From: SLRI01 sp964402505
GTDB lineage: Bacteria > Pseudomonadota > Alphaproteobacteria > Geminicoccales > Geminicoccaceae
Assembly (NCBI GenBank): GCA_964402505.1
Contig: CAYOCP010000014.1
Location: forward strand, 1 to 64,000
Direction of reading: 5' to 3'
Length of the DNA: 64,000 bases
In this document: positions 9,501-18,691 of the stretch, one piece after another
How the letters are laid out: every line of letters begins with the position of its first letter
Position numbering within the stretch: the first letter of the stretch is position 1
The notes under the pieces: model-generated
What the model was told of the DNA's origin: nothing
The model's input: the letters and a program-made list of their open reading frames with translations, nothing else
Databases searched by the model: none
Position numbers and translations under genes: made by a program

Positions 9501-10438
9501 GAGCGGCTCTTCCCGCCCCCCGCACGCTTCGGGCGATCCTGCCGGCGGCGTCGCTGGCGCTGCTGCTCGCCGCCATCTTCTGGCTGCAGCCCCGGACCAT
9601 GAGCTACACCGGCCTCAACCTGATGCTCAACCTGGCGATTCCGATCGCCCTCGCCACCATCGCCCAGATGTTCGTGCTCTGCGTCAACGAGCTCGACCTC
9701 TCGATCGGCGCCTATGTCGGCTACGTCGCCTGCGTCACCGCCACCTGGCTGGTCGACGTCCCGCCGCTCGGCATCGCCGCCCTTCTGGCCGGCATTCTGG
9801 CCTATGCCGCTTTGGGTGCCCTGATCCACCTGCGCGACCTGCCGTCCATCGTCGTGACGCTCGGCATGAGCTTCGTCTGGCTCGGGGTGGCCGTGCTCAT
9901 CCTGCCGACCCCGGGCGGCACCTCGCCCGCCTGGATCCGCTGGCTGATGAAGCTGCACACCCCCTACGTCCCCTTTCCGATCATCGCCGCCCTCGTCATT
10001 GCGGTCGTCGTCCACGTCGCCCTGATGCGCACCGCCTACGGCTCGATCCTGCGCGGCGCCGGCGGCAATGCGCGCGCCATCGACCGGGCCGGCTGGTCGC
10101 TCCTGAAGATCAAGGTGGTGATGTTCGGTGCTGCCGGCCTCTTCGGCATGCTCGCCGGCATGGCGCTGATCGGCCTCACCACCTCGGGCGACGCCAACAT
10201 CGCCGCCCGCTACACGCTGCTGTCGATCGCCGGCGCCATTCTCGGCGGCTGCGAGTTCGTGGGCGGGCGGGTCTCGCCGACGGGTGCGGTGATCGGCGCC
10301 ATCACGCTCACCCTGGCGGGCTCCTTCCTTTCGTTCCTGCGGATCTCGCCGGACTGGCAGATCGGGGCCACGGGTGCCATCCTGATCCTGGTCCTCGCCC
10401 TTCGGGCGGTGATCAACCGGGCGGAGGAGCGGGAATGA
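9497..10438 (+). CDS. Sugar-type ABC transporter permease 1 (RbsC-like)
   Basis: A 313-residue inner-membrane permease with about eight or more hydrophobic segments. The family signature region reads MFVLCVNELDLSIGAYVGY (about residues 57-75), equivalent to the GGIDLSVG motif of RbsC but with NELDLSIG. A later EAA-like loop contains RGAGGNARAIDRAGW. The GTG start overlaps the ATPase stop by 4 nt, which excludes the longer upstream reading frame. It is paired with a second, different permease immediately downstream, suggesting a heterodimeric channel. Confidence 0.9.
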   Translation: MRAALPAPRTLRAILPAASLALLLAAIFWLQPRTMSYTGLNLMLNLAIPIALATIAQMFVLCVNELDLSIGAYVGYVACVTATWLVDVPPLGIAALLAGILAYAALGALIHLRDLPSIVVTLGMSFVWLGVAVLILPTPGGTSPAWIRWLMKLHTPYVPFPIIAALVIAVVVHVALMRTAYGSILRGAGGNARAIDRAGWSLLKIKVVMFGAAGLFGMLAGMALIGLTTSGDANIAARYTLLSIAGAILGGCEFVGGRVSPTGAVIGAITLTLAGSFLSFLRISPDWQIGATGAILILVLALRAVINRAEERE

Positions 10439-11394
10439 ACGGCGCCCGGGGCACCTTTGCCCGGCTCCTCGAGAAGCCCTGGCTCTGGGCCTTCGCCGGC
10501 GCCTCCCTGGTCTGGCTCGCCACCATCCCCTTCACGCCGGGGCGGGGGGCGGAGGAGGTGCTGGTCGCCGCCTTCACCTTCGCCACCTTCTTCGTCATCG
10601 TCGGCATCGGCCAGATGTTCGTGATCACGCTGGGGCCGGGCAATGTCGACCTCTCCATTCCGGCGACCATCACGCTCGCGGGCTCGGTCGCGACCAAGCT
10701 GATGGCGAGCCAGGATGCGCTGATCGCCTTGGGCCTCGTCGCCGCCGCGGGCTGCGGCCTCGCGGTCGGTGCGGTCAACTACGCGCTGATCCGGGCGCTG
10801 CGCATTCCGCCCATCATCGCCACCCTGTCGTCGAGCTTCATCATCCAGTCGACCGCCATCGCCTATGGCCGCGGGCTGCGCATCAAGCCGCCGCCGGCCT
10901 TGGCGGACTTCACCACGGGCCGGATCCTGGGTTTTCCGGTGCTGGCGATCTGCGTCATCGCCCTCGCCGTCCTCATGGCGGTCGTGCTCCACCGCACCGT
11001 CTACGGCCGCTCGGTGATCGCCATCGGCCAGAACCCGCGCGCGGCCAGGCTCGCCGGCATCGCCGTCGACTGGACCCGCTTCGCCACCTACGTCATGAGC
11101 GCCCTTTTCGCCTCGCTCTGCGGCTACCTGCTGGCCGCCTTCTCGGGCGGCGCCTCGCTAAACATGGGCGAGGAGTACCTTCTCGCCTCGATCGCCGTCG
11201 TGGTGATCGGCGGCACCTCGGTCGCCGGCGGCTTCGCCAACCTGCCGGGGCTCTGGGGGGCGTCGCTCTTCCTCTTCCTGATCGTCACCATGCTCAACAC
11301 CTATGGCCTCGGCGCCGGCATCCGCTACGTGCTCACCGGCCTCATCATCATCGCCGTGATCACCGCCGCCGGCGGCCGCAAGCCCGTGAGCTGA
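10435..11394 (+). CDS. Sugar-type ABC transporter permease 2 (RbsC-like)
   Basis: A 319-residue inner-membrane permease homologous to its upstream partner. Signature regions are MFVITLGPGNVDLSIPATI (NVDLSIP in place of GIDLSVG) and IGQNPRAARLAGIAVDW. The ATG overlaps the previous stop codon by 4 nt (ATGA). The two permeases probably form a heterodimer served by the ATPase at 8043. A 25-nt gap leads to the sulfatase at 11420, which is therefore likely part of the same transcript. Confidence 0.9.
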   Translation: MNGARGTFARLLEKPWLWAFAGASLVWLATIPFTPGRGAEEVLVAAFTFATFFVIVGIGQMFVITLGPGNVDLSIPATITLAGSVATKLMASQDALIALGLVAAAGCGLAVGAVNYALIRALRIPPIIATLSSSFIIQSTAIAYGRGLRIKPPPALADFTTGRILGFPVLAICVIALAVLMAVVLHRTVYGRSVIAIGQNPRAARLAGIAVDWTRFATYVMSALFASLCGYLLAAFSGGASLNMGEEYLLASIAVVVIGGTSVAGGFANLPGLWGASLFLFLIVTMLNTYGLGAGIRYVLTGLIIIAVITAAGGRKPVS

Positions 11395-11419
11395 GGACGG
11401 CCCGACAGCCGAGGATCGA

Positions 11420-12931
11420 ATGACCGACCGGCCCAACCTCCTCTTCCTCTTCTCCGACCAGCACGCCCAGCGTGTCGCCGGCTGCTACGGCGACCCCATC
11501 GCCCAAACACCCCATCTCGACGCCCTGGCGGCGCGCGGCGTCACCTTCGACAACTGCTACTGCCCGTCGCCGATCTGCGTGCCGTCGCGCATGGCGATGC
11601 TGACCGGCCGCCATCCCTCGGCCCTCGGCTGCTGGACCAATGACGATCACCTGCCGACCGATGCCGCGACCTTCGCCCACGCGCTCGGCGCGGCCGGTCT
11701 CGGGCCGACCCTCGCCGGCCGCGCCCATTTCATGGGCCCGGACCAGCTCCACGGCTACGTCGAGCGCTTCGTCGGCGACCACAGCCCCAATTTCGCCGGC
11801 CTGCCGCCGCACGACCTCGGCGTTCTCGCCAGGGCCAACGATCCCTGGCGCGAGAGCGTCGTCCGCTCCGGTGCCGGGCAGTCGGCCTACCAGCTCAAGG
11901 ACCAGGCCACGACCGATGCCGCCGTGGCCCATCTGCACGAGCTCGGCCGCCGCCGGCGGGCCGGCGACGGCGCGCCCTTCGCCCTCACCGTCGGCTGGAT
12001 CCTGCCGCACGCGCCCTTCGTCGCCACGCCCGAGGACTACGCCGTCTTCGACGGCCGGGTGCCGCCCCCGGCACTTCCCCCGCCCGCCTCGGCCGAGGAG
12101 CACCCCTGGCTCGCCTGGTGGCGCCGGAGCCGCGGCATCGACGATGTCGCCCCGGCCCCGATGCGGCGGGCGCGAACCGCCTACTACGCCCTGGTGATGC
12201 GCCTCGACCGGATGATCGGCGAGGTGCTCGACGCCCTGGAGGCGGCCGGCCTCGCCGACGACACCCTCGTCGTCTACGCCAGCGACCATGGCGAGCAGAT
12301 CGGCGAGCGCGGGCTCTGGTGGAAGCACACGCTCTACGACGATTCGGCCAAGGTCCCCTGCATCCTCGCCTGGCCCGGCAAGCTGCCCGAGGGCGAGCGC
12401 CGGTCGGCGGTGGTCAACCTCACCGACCTCACCGCCACCATGCTCGATGCCGTGGGCGCACCTTCGCTGCCGCGCGCCCGGGCCTCGAGCTTCCTCGACG
12501 TGGCCGTGGACGCCAGGAGCCCCTGGCTCGACATGACGGTCGCGGAATACTGCACCGACGCCGTGCCCGCCTGGACCGGCGGCATGGCGGTCCAGCAGCG
12601 GATGCTGCGTGCCGGCCGCTTCAAGCTCATCTACCATCACGGCTACCCGCCCCAGCTCTTCGATCTCGAGGACGATCCGGGCGAGCGGCACGACCTCGCC
12701 CGCAACCCCCGTCACCGGGCGATCCTCGAGCAGCTCCGGCACCGGATCCTCGCCGATTGGGATCCCGACGCCATCGCCCGAAGGATGCGCGAGCGGCGCC
12801 CTGACAAGGACCTGCTGGCGGCCTGGGCCGCCGCCACGCTTCCCGAGGAGCGGTATCGCTGGCCGATGCGCCCGGAGATGAACCGCCTCGACGAGGCGAC
12901 CGCCGATGCCGAGGCGGACGAAAGCGGCTGA
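11420..12931 (+). CDS. Sulfatase (alkaline phosphatase superfamily)
   Basis: A 503-residue sulfatase-like hydrolase, similar in length and layout to choline-sulfatase. It starts with PNLLFLFSDQHAQR, where the Asp of SDQH is a metal ligand. The sulfatase signature CVPSR lies at about residues 53-57; its Cys is the site converted to formylglycine in C-x-P-S-R sulfatases. Further metal-site features are YASDHGEQIGERGLWWK and LYDDSAKVP. There is no signal peptide, so it should act in the cytoplasm on imported substrate. It is the last gene of the 1730-12931 block and converges on the transglycosylase gene 17 nt downstream. Substrate unknown. Confidence 0.85.
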   Translation: MTDRPNLLFLFSDQHAQRVAGCYGDPIAQTPHLDALAARGVTFDNCYCPSPICVPSRMAMLTGRHPSALGCWTNDDHLPTDAATFAHALGAAGLGPTLAGRAHFMGPDQLHGYVERFVGDHSPNFAGLPPHDLGVLARANDPWRESVVRSGAGQSAYQLKDQATTDAAVAHLHELGRRRRAGDGAPFALTVGWILPHAPFVATPEDYAVFDGRVPPPALPPPASAEEHPWLAWWRRSRGIDDVAPAPMRRARTAYYALVMRLDRMIGEVLDALEAAGLADDTLVVYASDHGEQIGERGLWWKHTLYDDSAKVPCILAWPGKLPEGERRSAVVNLTDLTATMLDAVGAPSLPRARASSFLDVAVDARSPWLDMTVAEYCTDAVPAWTGGMAVQQRMLRAGRFKLIYHHGYPPQLFDLEDDPGERHDLARNPRHRAILEQLRHRILADWDPDAIARRMRERRPDKDLLAAWAAATLPEERYRWPMRPEMNRLDEATADAEADESG

Positions 12932-12948
12932 GCCGATGCCCTCCCTGC

Positions 12949-15093
12949 TCAGAAATCCCGGGGCTTGGCGACCGGGACCGGCGGCGGCAGCAGGGGCCCG
13001 CGGTCGACCACGAAGCTCACCGGCCGCACGGCCGCCGAGGCCAGGAGATCGCGATAGATGTTGCGCCCCTCGACCACCCGCTGCACGTAGTTGCGCGTCT
13101 CGCGAAAGGGGATGAGCTCGATCCAGTCGATCACGGCGTCGCGGTCGAGCGCCCGCGGATCGCCGTTCTGGGCGATCCAGGCCGAAACCCGCATCGGCCC
13201 GGCGTTGTAGGCGGCGGCCATGAGCTCGATCCGGCCGTCGTAGCGCTCCCCGAGCATCGCCAGATAGCCGGCGCCGATCCGGGCGTTGTAGTGCGGATCG
13301 CGCTGCAGCAGCCGCTCCGAGAAGGGCATGGCGTAGCGCTCGGCGACGGCCCTGCCAGTGCCCGGCATCACCTGCATCAGCCCGACGGCACCGGCAGCAC
13401 TCGCGGCGGCGGGATCGAAGTGGCTCTCCTGCCGGGCGATGGCGAGCAGGAGCGCCGGCTCCACGTTCGCCTGATCGGGGTAGAGCAGGCCGTCATGCGC
13501 CGGAACGGGGTAGCTCACGAGCGGATCGACCATGCCGGCCGCCACCCCGTGCTTGCCGAGCTCGACGACGAGGTCGGGGCGGGCGCAATCCTGGGCGAGC
13601 CGCACGACCCGCGCCTTGTCCTCCTGGTCGAGCATCAGCCGCTGCAGGAACGGCACGGCCCGGTCGGCGACCTCGAGCGCGCAGAAGAGGCGGACGAGCT
13701 GGACCTGCGGCTGGCCGTCGAAGAGCGGATCGGCGACCGGCGGGACGGCGAGGCGGGAGGCCTGGACCGCGAGGGCCAGAGGCTCGCCGAGCTCGCCGAG
13801 CGCCAGCTGGCCGTAATAGGTCGTCGGATGCTCGGCGGCGAGGCGGTACCAGCGCGACGTCGCCCGGCGGTCGCCCAGAGCCGCCGCCGCCCGCCCGGCC
13901 CAATAGGCGGCCCTGGAGCGGCTGATCGGGGTGCGCACGGCGTCGTACATCTGCGCGAACCGGCCGAGCGCCTGGGCCGGCTCGTCGGCGTGGCGCAGCG
14001 CCAGCCAGCCGAGCAGCCATTCGGCCTCGGCGAAGGCCGCGGCGTCCTCGGGGATCTGGCCGTGCCCTTTGGCGAGGGCGTAGGCGATGGCGAAGTCACC
14101 GGCGGCCAAAGCTTCGCGGATTTGGTAGGCGCGCTCGTTCCACCACGCTGTCGGCCGCTCGAGCTCGCCCGGCGGATCGAGCAGGATCTCCCTGGCATCG
14201 GCGTCACGTCCCTTCAGCCGCCGCCAGCGCAGCCGGTCGTAGAGCAGGCCCGGATCGCGGGCGAGGCTGCGGGGCACCGCCTCGAGCCTTCTGTCGACCC
14301 CGGGCTCCATCTCCTGGAGGGCCAGGCGGGCCTCCGCCAGATGCCGCATCCCGCCATCGACCCGCCGGAACATCCGCCGCACCTCGTCCTGCCGCTTGTC
14401 CCAGAGCAGGCGGCGCAGGCGCGCCTCGTCGTCGTCCGGCGTCAGGAGATGGCCGAGCTGCCCGAGGAAGAACGTCTCCTCGCTGGCGCTGAAATTGTCG
14501 TGCACCCAGGCCTCGCGGGCCAGCTTTCGGCCGCGCTCGAGGCTGCCGACGGCGAGCTCCGCCTCGGCCAGCCTGATCCGCCCCTCGCGTGTGCGCGGCG
14601 GATGCCCTTCGAAGAAGGCGCGCCTTTCGGCATAGCCGATGGTCGCATCGAGGCGGCGCTCCGCCTGGACGCGGATGGTGCCGAGGCGCGGCCAATCCGC
14701 GTGGCTCAGGAGAAAGGCGCGGTAGCGGCCGAACGGGATCGGCTCGCTGCTCTCGGCGAGCTCGCGCCAGTCGATATAGGTGAAGAGGAGCGGCGAGCGC
14801 AGCTCCAGCACCGCCTCGCGGGCGGCACGCCATTGCTGACGATCGGTGGCATCGAGGGCCCGGACGAGCGCCGCGCGCGCGAAGGCGTCGGGCGGCCGTG
14901 TGGCCGCGGCCCGGGCACCGGCGGCTCCGGCGAGGATGGCCAGAACGAGAAGGGCGAGCGGCGCCAGGCGACGGCCGGCCCCTGCCGCGATCCGCGCGAG
15001 GCAGCGCCAGCGCGCCGCTTGCCGGCCCGCCGGCGGCGCTCTATCCTCCGCCATGGAGCCGTTCTCCGCGAGGGCCTGCGGCAGCATCTTCAT
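12949..15093 (-). CDS. slt: Soluble lytic murein transglycosylase
   Basis: A 714-residue periplasmic enzyme that cleaves the MurNAc-GlcNAc bond of peptidoglycan, forming 1,6-anhydro ends. After a basic N-terminus and one hydrophobic export segment (RLAPLALLVLAILAGAAGARA), a long alpha-helical superhelix domain precedes the C-terminal SLT domain. The catalytic Glu is E556 in ARQESHFDPAAASAAG, followed by the GLMQVMPGT and AAYNAGP motifs. The ATG at 15093 is chosen over the longer frame because GGAGG precedes it by 7 nt; an ATG at 15054 is the alternative. It is divergent from dapA. Confidence 0.9.
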   Translation of the reverse strand: MKMLPQALAENGSMAEDRAPPAGRQAARWRCLARIAAGAGRRLAPLALLVLAILAGAAGARAAATRPPDAFARAALVRALDATDRQQWRAAREAVLELRSPLLFTYIDWRELAESSEPIPFGRYRAFLLSHADWPRLGTIRVQAERRLDATIGYAERRAFFEGHPPRTREGRIRLAEAELAVGSLERGRKLAREAWVHDNFSASEETFFLGQLGHLLTPDDDEARLRRLLWDKRQDEVRRMFRRVDGGMRHLAEARLALQEMEPGVDRRLEAVPRSLARDPGLLYDRLRWRRLKGRDADAREILLDPPGELERPTAWWNERAYQIREALAAGDFAIAYALAKGHGQIPEDAAAFAEAEWLLGWLALRHADEPAQALGRFAQMYDAVRTPISRSRAAYWAGRAAAALGDRRATSRWYRLAAEHPTTYYGQLALGELGEPLALAVQASRLAVPPVADPLFDGQPQVQLVRLFCALEVADRAVPFLQRLMLDQEDKARVVRLAQDCARPDLVVELGKHGVAAGMVDPLVSYPVPAHDGLLYPDQANVEPALLLAIARQESHFDPAAASAAGAVGLMQVMPGTGRAVAERYAMPFSERLLQRDPHYNARIGAGYLAMLGERYDGRIELMAAAYNAGPMRVSAWIAQNGDPRALDRDAVIDWIELIPFRETRNYVQRVVEGRNIYRDLLASAAVRPVSFVVDRGPLLPPPVPVAKPRDF

Positions 15094-15224
15094 CCGCGCG
15101 CCTCCGATGGTCGGATCGCCGCCACGACGGCAGCGCCGCCGATCCGGCCGGCCGATGCGTGAAGCCGGCCGCGGGAGACCCGATCCAGGCCCGTTATCGC
15201 CCCGTTGCTGCAAGGAACCCCCGC

Positions 15225-16106
15225 ATGTTTCGTGGATCGTTCGTCGCCCTGGTCACGCCGATGCGCGCCGGCGCCATCGACGAGAAGGCCTTCGCAGGGC
15301 TGATCGAGTGGCATATCGAGAGCGGGACGCACGGCTTCGTCCCGGTCGGCACGACCGGCGAGAGCCCGACCCTCGACCACGCCGAGCACAGGCGGGTGGT
15401 CGAGCTCTGCGTCGAGATCGTCGCCGGCCGCCGGCCGGTGATCGCCGGCACCGGGTCGAACGCGACGGCCGAGGCGATCAGCCTGACCCGGCACGCGAAG
15501 GAGGCCGGCGCCGATGCGGCGCTGATCGTGACACCCTACTACAACAAGCCCACGCAGGCCGGCCTCCTCGCGCATTACAAGGCCATCCACGACGCCGTCG
15601 AGCTGCCGATCATCATCTACAACATCCCGGGCCGCAGCGTCGTCGACATGACGCCGGAGAGCATGGCACGTCTCGCCGAGCTCCCTAACATCATAGGGGT
15701 TAAGGATGCGTCAAACGATATCACACGGCCGCTCGCGACGCGCGCCCTTTGCGGCCCGGAATTCTGCCAGCTCTCCGGCGAGGACGGCAATGCCCTGGCC
15801 TTCCTCGCGCATGGCGGGCACGGCTGCATCTCGGTGACCGCCAACGTGGCGCCGGCGGCCTGCGCCGCCATGCAGGACGCCTGGGCGGCCGGCCGGGCGG
15901 AGGAGGCGCTGGCCATCCAGGACCGGCTCTTTCTCCTGCATCGCGACCTCTTCCTGGAGACGAGCCCGGCACCGGTGAAATGGGCGCTTCAGCGGCTCGG
16001 CCGCTGCGGCCCGGAGCTGCGCCTGCCGTTGGTCCCGGTGCGCGAGGCGACGGCCCGTGCGCTCGAGGCCGCCATGCGCCATGCCGGGCTGCTCGAGGGG
16101 GCCTGA
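15225..16106 (+). CDS. dapA: 4-hydroxy-tetrahydrodipicolinate synthase
   Basis: A 293-residue TIM-barrel aldolase that condenses pyruvate with aspartate semialdehyde in lysine and diaminopimelate synthesis. The family residues are all present: the GTTGESPTL motif (T43/T44), YYNKP, the catalytic Y132 in IYNIPGR, and the Schiff-base lysine K160 in IIGVKDASND. Length matches the family. The ATG at 15225 follows AAGGAA. smpB follows after a 16-nt gap on the same strand, an arrangement seen in many alphaproteobacteria. Confidence 0.96.
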   Translation: MFRGSFVALVTPMRAGAIDEKAFAGLIEWHIESGTHGFVPVGTTGESPTLDHAEHRRVVELCVEIVAGRRPVIAGTGSNATAEAISLTRHAKEAGADAALIVTPYYNKPTQAGLLAHYKAIHDAVELPIIIYNIPGRSVVDMTPESMARLAELPNIIGVKDASNDITRPLATRALCGPEFCQLSGEDGNALAFLAHGGHGCISVTANVAPAACAAMQDAWAAGRAEEALAIQDRLFLLHRDLFLETSPAPVKWALQRLGRCGPELRLPLVPVREATARALEAAMRHAGLLEGA

Positions 16107-16122
16107 ATCCGGGACGGGATCG

Positions 16123-16602
16123 ATGAACGAGCGGTTGCAGGCACGGCGCAGCGTCGCCCGGAACCGGCGCGCCTTCCACGATTACAGCATCGAGGACCGG
16201 ATCGAGGCGGGGCTCGTTCTCGCCGGCACCGAGGTCAAGTCGCTGCGCGAGGGCCGGGCCACGATCAACGAGGCGCATGCGGGCGAGATGGAGGGCGAGC
16301 TGTGGCTCTTCAACGCCTACATACCCGAATACAAGGCCGGCAACCGCTTCAATCACGAGACCAAGCGGCCGCGCAAGCTGCTCCTGCGCCGGCGCGAGAT
16401 CGACCGGCTGCTCGGCGCCGTCAGGCGCAAGGGCATGACCCTCGTCCCGCTCGCCCTCTACTTCTCGCCGCGCGGCTTCGCCAAGGTCGAGCTCGGCCTC
16501 GCCCGCGGCAAGAAGGCCTACGACAAGCGCCAGGCCGCCCGCGACCGCGACTGGCAGCGCGACAAGGAGCGGCTGATGCGGCACGCGGCACGGGACGGCT
16601 GA
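16123..16602 (+). CDS. smpB: SsrA-binding protein SmpB
   Basis: A 159-residue RNA-binding protein that delivers tmRNA to stalled ribosomes for trans-translation. It shows the family pattern: RRAFHDYSIEDRIEAGLVL, AGTEVKSLREGRA, then the basic tail with KKAYDKRQAARDRDWQRDKERL. Length is standard. It follows dapA by 16 nt in the same direction. No tmRNA gene was recognised in the window. Confidence 0.97.
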   Translation: MNERLQARRSVARNRRAFHDYSIEDRIEAGLVLAGTEVKSLREGRATINEAHAGEMEGELWLFNAYIPEYKAGNRFNHETKRPRKLLLRRREIDRLLGAVRRKGMTLVPLALYFSPRGFAKVELGLARGKKAYDKRQAARDRDWQRDKERLMRHAARDG

Positions 16603-16687
16603 GCCGCGCACGGTTACGGAATCTTAAGACGGAGGGGCTAGAACCCGAACGCGCGGCCCGGAGCGGGTCGCGCGAGCGGGAGCGGCA

Positions 16688-17566
16688 ATGCTTGCGATCA
16701 TCGGCATCGTTCTGGTCATCGGCCTCGTCTTCGGCGGCTACTCCCTGGCCGGCGGCAAGTTCGGCATCATCGTCAAGGCGCTGCCCTTCGAGTTCATGAT
16801 GATCGGCGGTGCCGCCGCCGGCACCTTTCTCGTCGCCAACGGCATGGGCACGGTCAAGGGAGCGCTCGGCGACCTGAAGCGCGTCTTCGGCGGCCCGCGC
16901 TGGAAGAAGGACGACTACCGCGACGTGCTCTCGCTCATGTACGTCATCGTCAAGCTCCTGAAGACGCGCGGCGTTCTGGCCCTCGAGCCGCATGTCGACG
17001 ACCCGCACGAGAGCAGCCTGTTCGCCAAGTACCCGCGCATCCAGCACGACCATTTCGCCCTCGACTTCATCACCGACACGCTCAGGATGATGACCATGAG
17101 CATGGACGACCCCTACCAGGTCGAGGACTGCATGCAGCGGCAGCTCAAGAAGCACCACAAGGAGCTGCACGGCCGCGCCCAGGCGCTGCAGAACATCGCC
17201 GATTCGCTGCCGGCGATCGGCATCGTGGCGGCCGTGCTCGGCATCATCAAGACCATGGCGTCGATCGACCAGCCGGTGGACATCCTGGGCGGCATGATCG
17301 GCGGCGCGCTCGTCGGCACCTTTCTCGGCGTCTATCTGGCCTATGGCTTCGTCGGGCCGATGACGGCGCGGCTCAACCAGACCTACGACCAGGACGGCCA
17401 GTTCTACGCCATCATCCGCGACTGCCTCGTGGCCTACCTGCAGGGCCATTCGGCGCCGATCGCGGTCGAGCTCGCCCGCGGCAACGTGCCGACCGAGCTG
17501 CAGCCGAGCTTCCAGGAGATCGACGAGGTGCTGCAGGCGCTGCCGGCCGATCCGCTCGCCTCCTGA
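16688..17566 (+). CDS. motA: Flagellar motor stator protein MotA
   Basis: A 292-residue inner-membrane stator subunit that, with MotB, couples proton flow to flagellar rotation. Four hydrophobic segments are visible: two near the N-terminus (MLAIIGIVLVIGLVFGGYSL; FMMIGGAAAGTFLVANG) and two after the cytoplasmic loop (IGIVAAVLGIIKTMASI; ALVGTFLGVYLAYGFVGPM), which is the MotA topology. The large loop carries charged residues expected to contact FliG. motB lies 26 nt downstream. No other flagellar genes are present, so motAB is encoded apart from the main flagellar cluster. Confidence 0.95.
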   Translation: MLAIIGIVLVIGLVFGGYSLAGGKFGIIVKALPFEFMMIGGAAAGTFLVANGMGTVKGALGDLKRVFGGPRWKKDDYRDVLSLMYVIVKLLKTRGVLALEPHVDDPHESSLFAKYPRIQHDHFALDFITDTLRMMTMSMDDPYQVEDCMQRQLKKHHKELHGRAQALQNIADSLPAIGIVAAVLGIIKTMASIDQPVDILGGMIGGALVGTFLGVYLAYGFVGPMTARLNQTYDQDGQFYAIIRDCLVAYLQGHSAPIAVELARGNVPTELQPSFQEIDEVLQALPADPLAS

Positions 17567-17592
17567 CCGGCCGAGAGCCAGCCCCATCCGCC

Positions 17593-18549
17593 ATGGCCGA
17601 CAACAGCCCCATCGTCATCCGCAAGATCATCGAGGAGGACGGGCACGGCCATCACGGCGGTGCGTGGAAGGTGGCCTATGCCGACTTCGTCACGGCGATG
17701 ATGGCCTTCTTCCTCATGCTCTGGCTGCTCAGCACGGCCGACGAGCAGCAGCTCAAGGGGCTCGCCGAGTATTTCAGCGACGCGGCCGAGAACCGCAGCC
17801 AGCCGGGCGGGATGGGCGGCGTGCTCGACGGCATCTCCTTCGTCACCCCGGACATGGCGATAGAGGCGCCGGTCTCGCCCTTCGCACCGTCGAGCCTGCC
17901 TTTGACCGCAACGCCCGAGGAGGCCGATCCCGACGATTTCGCGCTGGATCTGACAGAGGCCTTCGGGCCCGAGGGCGCAAGGGACGCGGCGGAACGGCAG
18001 CCGCTCGACGACGAGGCCTTCGCCCGGGAGCAGCGACGCCGCGAGCAGGAGGCCTTCGACGAGGCCAGGAGGGAGATGCTGAACGCGCTGGCCCAAAGGC
18101 CGGAGCTCGCCGCCTTCACCGACAGCCTGATCGTCGACGACACGCCCGAGGGCCTGCGCATCCAGATCGTCGATCGCGAGCAGAACGCCATGTTTCCGAG
18201 CGCCTCGGCCGAGATGCTCGACAGCGCGCGGGCCCTCATCGCCCTCGTCGCCGACGCCATCGAGGACCTGCCGAACCGGCTCTCCATCCGCGGCCACACC
18301 GACGCCCGGCCGTTCGCCAGGGATGCCCGCTACGACAACTGGCGGCTTTCGGCCGACCGTGCCAACGCCACCCGCGAGGCGCTGGTCGAGGCCGGCGTGC
18401 CGGCCTCGCGCGTCGCCGACATCATCGGCAAGGGCGCCTCCGAGCCGCTCTTCCCGGACGACCCTTTCGACGCGCGCAACCGGCGGATCTCGCTGGTCCT
18501 TCTGCGCGAGCCGTCCTCGCAGGCGGCAAGGGACCCGGGCGATGGCTGA
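17593..18549 (+). CDS. motB: Flagellar motor protein MotB
   Basis: A 318-residue stator subunit. The single transmembrane helix (about 28-48) holds the proton-accepting Asp, D31 in YADFVTAMMAFFLMLWLL. A periplasmic linker of about 130 residues includes an acidic, Arg/Glu-rich stretch. The C-terminal OmpA-like peptidoglycan-binding domain (about 175-310) contains LSIRGHTDARPFA and DNWRLSADRANATREAL. It pairs with motA and converges on the secretin gene. Confidence 0.95.
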   Translation: MADNSPIVIRKIIEEDGHGHHGGAWKVAYADFVTAMMAFFLMLWLLSTADEQQLKGLAEYFSDAAENRSQPGGMGGVLDGISFVTPDMAIEAPVSPFAPSSLPLTATPEEADPDDFALDLTEAFGPEGARDAAERQPLDDEAFAREQRRREQEAFDEARREMLNALAQRPELAAFTDSLIVDDTPEGLRIQIVDREQNAMFPSASAEMLDSARALIALVADAIEDLPNRLSIRGHTDARPFARDARYDNWRLSADRANATREALVEAGVPASRVADIIGKGASEPLFPDDPFDARNRRISLVLLREPSSQAARDPGDG

Positions 18550-18691
18550 TCCGGCCAGCACCGGGCCGGCCTTTCGGCCGCCATGGTCGCCTTCCCTTCC
18601 GGCCTTCGCCGCCGCTCCCGTTCCGCCTGAGCCGGGGGGCCACCGCCCGCCCTCGGACGATGCCGGCCACGGCCCGGCGCCGGCGAGGCGC

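Noticed and set aside
16614..16644. Possible promoter before motA (TTACGG, 19-nt spacer, TAGAAC)
   Set aside because: The spacer is long and both boxes deviate; without transcript data it cannot be separated from chance.
18550..18691. Possible terminator between motB and the secretin gene
   Set aside because: Only short 5-6 bp stems are visible (CGGCC/GGCCG around TTTC), with no T tract; common by chance in such GC-rich DNA.
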